Below, one piece after another: positions 6,565-8,056 of a stretch of 8,056 nt of DNA. Source of the stretch: an archaeon (GTDB lineage: Archaea > Altiarchaeota > Altiarchaeia > IMC4 > QMZM01); NCBI GenBank assembly GCA_029933895.1, contig JAOZNG010000049.1:1-8056 (forward strand), given 5' to 3'. The position numbers were made by a program, and so were the translations under genes. Every line of letters starts with the position of its first letter. The first letter of the stretch is position 1. The notes under the pieces are model-generated. The model did no database searches. It was not told the DNA's origin and saw nothing but the letters and a program-made list of their open reading frames with translations.

Positions 6565-7691
6565 AAAAAATATTTTTTGTTTTAATTTTTATATTGCTTT
6601 CAGGAGCAGCAGATGCTGGGATAACGGTGAAAGTTAAGACGGGAAATAACGGACCATACAATGCACATGCAGTATGGACGATAGACGGGTACCCTGAACC
6701 CTTTGAATGCCGGTTTGAAGATGACATAATCTATACCATTGAACCGGACTCGGTGGTTGAGTTCAGATGCACTCCCTGGGTGGAGATATCGACACCCTTC
6801 AGTGGGCATATAACCCTTGAACCAACCGCGCCCACGGACAAATGCAATGAACCGATAAACTTCAAGTACGACGCTTGTGTGGGGGAGATAACAGGAACTG
6901 TTGAGGTGATAGAGCCCAGCACCTTCGGGGATCCTGAATTGACTGTTTACGTTACCTTCCAGAACACTGGTAGTGAGACGTGCGAGTACAGGGTTTATCT
7001 GTTTAATGATTCAGGCTTCAAGCAGCAGATAGATAAGGAGCCAGACGCCTACTGGGTTGATTTAGGTGCCGGTGCGAGCAGAACCGAAACTGTTTCAACG
7101 AGATTGGATTGGAGGTGGAGTGCGCTTAATCTAAGAGGTGAGTACACTATTGAGCTGAGAGAAGAGGATTCTGGGATAATGGATTACGTAACCAAATCTT
7201 TTGTTGGAGGGGATTGGTGTGGTAAAGATCCAGTTGATGTGGAGGAAAAAACAAGTCTTCAGAAATTCATGTACATTAACCAGGATGATTTGTTGCTGTG
7301 CCTTTATACCTCAGGTAAGAAGGTAGGTGAATTCCCGATAAGCACCGGGAGGGATGGGTCCAGAACTCCGGGTCTCAGTGGCTGGATAGCTGAGACGATT
7401 CCTGAGTCGGATCATGACTTCGGCTATGACTTCGGAAGCGGACATCATTACGCTAATTATGTAACACGGCTATATGCACATTACTACATACATGGTCCGG
7501 TATACATCAGGGACCCGGATACGGGCGATAAGGTGTTTGTCCCGGATCCTGCAACCTATCTTGGGGTATGCAGGGACTCGGATGGGTGTGTCAGGATGCG
7601 GGAGGAGGACGCGAAAGCTGTGTGGGATTGGAGACCTACGGGTGAATACTATAAGATATCCTATCCTCCATCATCCCCTTCATGTCACTAA
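6561..7691 (+). CDS. Secreted L,D-transpeptidase (YkuD)-like protein
   Basis: L,D-transpeptidases use a cysteine to form acyl-enzyme bonds on peptide stems; in bacteria they cross-link murein. The 376-residue protein has a signal peptide (1-19, A-D-A end). Residues 20-106 are a small Cys-bearing beta segment and 109-215 a CARDB-like beta sandwich (T-V-Y-V-T-F-Q-N-T-G-S-E). Residues 232-367 match the YkuD core: Y-I-N-Q-D-D-L-L-L-C-L-Y, then F-P-I-S-T-G-R-D-G-S-R-T-P-G, then Y-I-H311-G, then S-D341-G-C343-V-R-M and a closing strand. The nucleophile C343 and H311 are kept, but the usual His of S-H-G-C-x-R is Asp, and the H-to-S gap (28 residues) is longer than usual. The start is fixed by the coupled ATGA and an SD. 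No membrane anchor is seen, so it is probably exported, perhaps held by disulfides or partners. In an archaeon lacking murein the substrate is unclear. Fold assignment is fairly sure; activity is not. Confidence 0.85.
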   Translation: MKKIFFVLIFILLSGAADAGITVKVKTGNNGPYNAHAVWTIDGYPEPFECRFEDDIIYTIEPDSVVEFRCTPWVEISTPFSGHITLEPTAPTDKCNEPINFKYDACVGEITGTVEVIEPSTFGDPELTVYVTFQNTGSETCEYRVYLFNDSGFKQQIDKEPDAYWVDLGAGASRTETVSTRLDWRWSALNLRGEYTIELREEDSGIMDYVTKSFVGGDWCGKDPVDVEEKTSLQKFMYINQDDLLLCLYTSGKKVGEFPISTGRDGSRTPGLSGWIAETIPESDHDFGYDFGSGHHYANYVTRLYAHYYIHGPVYIRDPDTGDKVFVPDPATYLGVCRDSDGCVRMREEDAKAVWDWRPTGEYYKISYPPSSPSCH

Positions 7692-7741
7692 CTCCTGCTG
7701 TGATAGCTGGGTGGTTGACAGGTTTCTGGGGGAAGGGACGC

Positions 7742-7759
7742 GGGATAGATATATATCCC
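7742..7759 (+). promoter_or_regulatory. Hairpin containing a TATA-like core between the transpeptidase and the next gene
   Basis: GGGATA (7742-7747) and TATCCC (7754-7759) form a 6-bp stem around a GATATA loop, followed by a short TTTT. The same bases contain ATATATA, which as a TATA box would place a start near 7776, just before the Shine-Dalgarno at 7784. It could be an internal promoter, a weak terminator, or both. The 108-bp gap suggests the third gene may have some independent transcription. Confidence 0.4.
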
Positions 7760-7783
7760 AGTTTTACCTTATCTAATCTAAGA

Positions 7784-7790
7784 GGGAGGT
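7784..7790 (+). promoter_or_regulatory. Shine-Dalgarno GGGAGGT deciding the start at 7800
   Basis: GGGAGGT lies 9 nt before ATG 7800, a normal spacing. The alternative ATG at 7793 is only 2 nt away and opens a frame that stops at 7882 and lacks a clear signal peptide. The spacing therefore selects 7800. Confidence 0.75.
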
Positions 7791-7799
7791 TTATGCTGG

Positions 7800-8056
7800 A
7801 TGGAAAAAAAGGCATTGATTGTTTTGTTGCTGGCGTCTCTTGTATCCCTTGGTTATTCCGACCTCCTGGATCCCCTTCTTGATTCATTTGAGGGCGGTTT
7901 AACCCCTGAGATAGCTGCCCCCACCCACTGCTCCGTCAGATGCACTAAAGTAGGCGGCGAAGACAGGATACTCTACTGTGCAGGGGAGGGTCTTGTTCGG
8001 TGTTTTCAGGCCGCCGGCTCGCTCTGCGGAGGGTATACTGACTGCGGGAAAAAAGT
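7800..8056 (+). CDS. Secreted Cys-rich protein (3' partial)
   Basis: The frame is open from ATG 7800 to the window edge, giving 85 complete codons. It starts M-E-K-K-A followed by a leucine-rich signal peptide ending near residue 20 (S-L-G-Y-S). The mature part shows cysteines at 44, 48, 60, 68, 76 and 82, spaced as in small disulfide-rich extracellular domains. No known family is recognised from this fragment. It lies 108 bp after the transpeptidase-like gene on the same strand, with its own strong Shine-Dalgarno and a possible internal promoter. Position and export signal suggest it belongs with the two upstream secreted proteins. A membrane segment or repeat domains may follow beyond the edge, but none is visible. 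Confidence 0.75.
   Translation, partial: MEKKALIVLLLASLVSLGYSDLLDPLLDSFEGGLTPEIAAPTHCSVRCTKVGGEDRILYCAGEGLVRCFQAAGSLCGGYTDCGKK

Noticed and set aside
6359..6727. 122-residue minus-strand open frame across the junction of the two operon genes
   Set aside because: It is antisense to two well-supported coupled genes and shows no domain, signal or ribosome site.
6561..7691. Class C sortase instead of L,D-transpeptidase
   Set aside because: The order H-G then S-x-G-C-V-R with the upstream S-T-G...T-P-G motif is YkuD-like; the sortase T-L-x-T-C and downstream Arg pattern is absent.
7793..7882. ATG 7793 as the start of the third operon gene
   Set aside because: It is only 2 nt after the Shine-Dalgarno, and its frame stops at 7882. 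ATG 7800 has 9-nt spacing, a proper signal peptide and a frame open to the edge.

Overview
The window looks like a piece of an archaeal chromosome of moderate GC. It encodes an archaeal TFB, a GINS subunit (Gins51/Gins15 type) and CTP synthase. Its promoters look like archaeal TATA boxes with very short leaders. Several proteins have signal peptides and are rich in cysteine. The C-x-D-G-x-x-N-x-G-E-x-G-x-D-C-G-G-P-C repeats and large secreted Cys-rich proteins recall DPANN-type archaea, but that lineage call is an inference from style only; no 16S or tRNA gene is present to support it.

Layout, left to right: (1) 1-915 (+) is the 3' part of a surface protein with perfect 72-bp tandem Cys-rich repeats, a sequon-rich beta domain and a C-terminal membrane anchor. 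(2) 862-1605 (-) is a single-pass membrane protein with an outer carboxypeptidase-regulatory-like beta domain and a cytoplasmic coiled coil; its last 17 codons overlap the end of gene 1 tail to tail. (3) 1676-2227 (+) is Gins51, divergent from gene 2 across one shared TATA-like block. (4) 2229-3143 (-) is TFB, whose stop codon is 1 bp from the Gins51 stop. (5) 3341-4915 (-) is pyrG. The 197-bp gap between pyrG and tfb is AT-rich and holds two small hairpins; it is the largest gene-free stretch. (6) 5008 to the right edge (+) is a probable operon of three secreted or membrane Cys-rich proteins, divergent from pyrG across a second shared TATA-like block.

The right-hand operon is the most interesting part. 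Its first gene combines a signal peptide, a Cys-rich segment, a two-helix membrane module resembling T4SS pilin/VirB2-TrbC proteins, and three diverged copies of a ~106-residue four-cysteine domain. The second gene overlaps it by ATGA. It encodes a secreted protein with a C-terminal YkuD-type L,D-transpeptidase domain whose signature reads S-D-G-C-V-R rather than S-H-G-C-x-R. The third, cut by the window edge, is another secreted Cys-rich protein with a strong Shine-Dalgarno. An L,D-transpeptidase-like enzyme beside a pilin-like protein in an organism expected to lack murein suggests a surface structure acting on, or assembled by transpeptidation at, a cell envelope (its own, a host's or a neighbouring bacterium's). 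This role is inference.

The central genes (Gins51, TFB, CTP synthase) are ordinary housekeeping functions in replication, transcription initiation and nucleotide synthesis.
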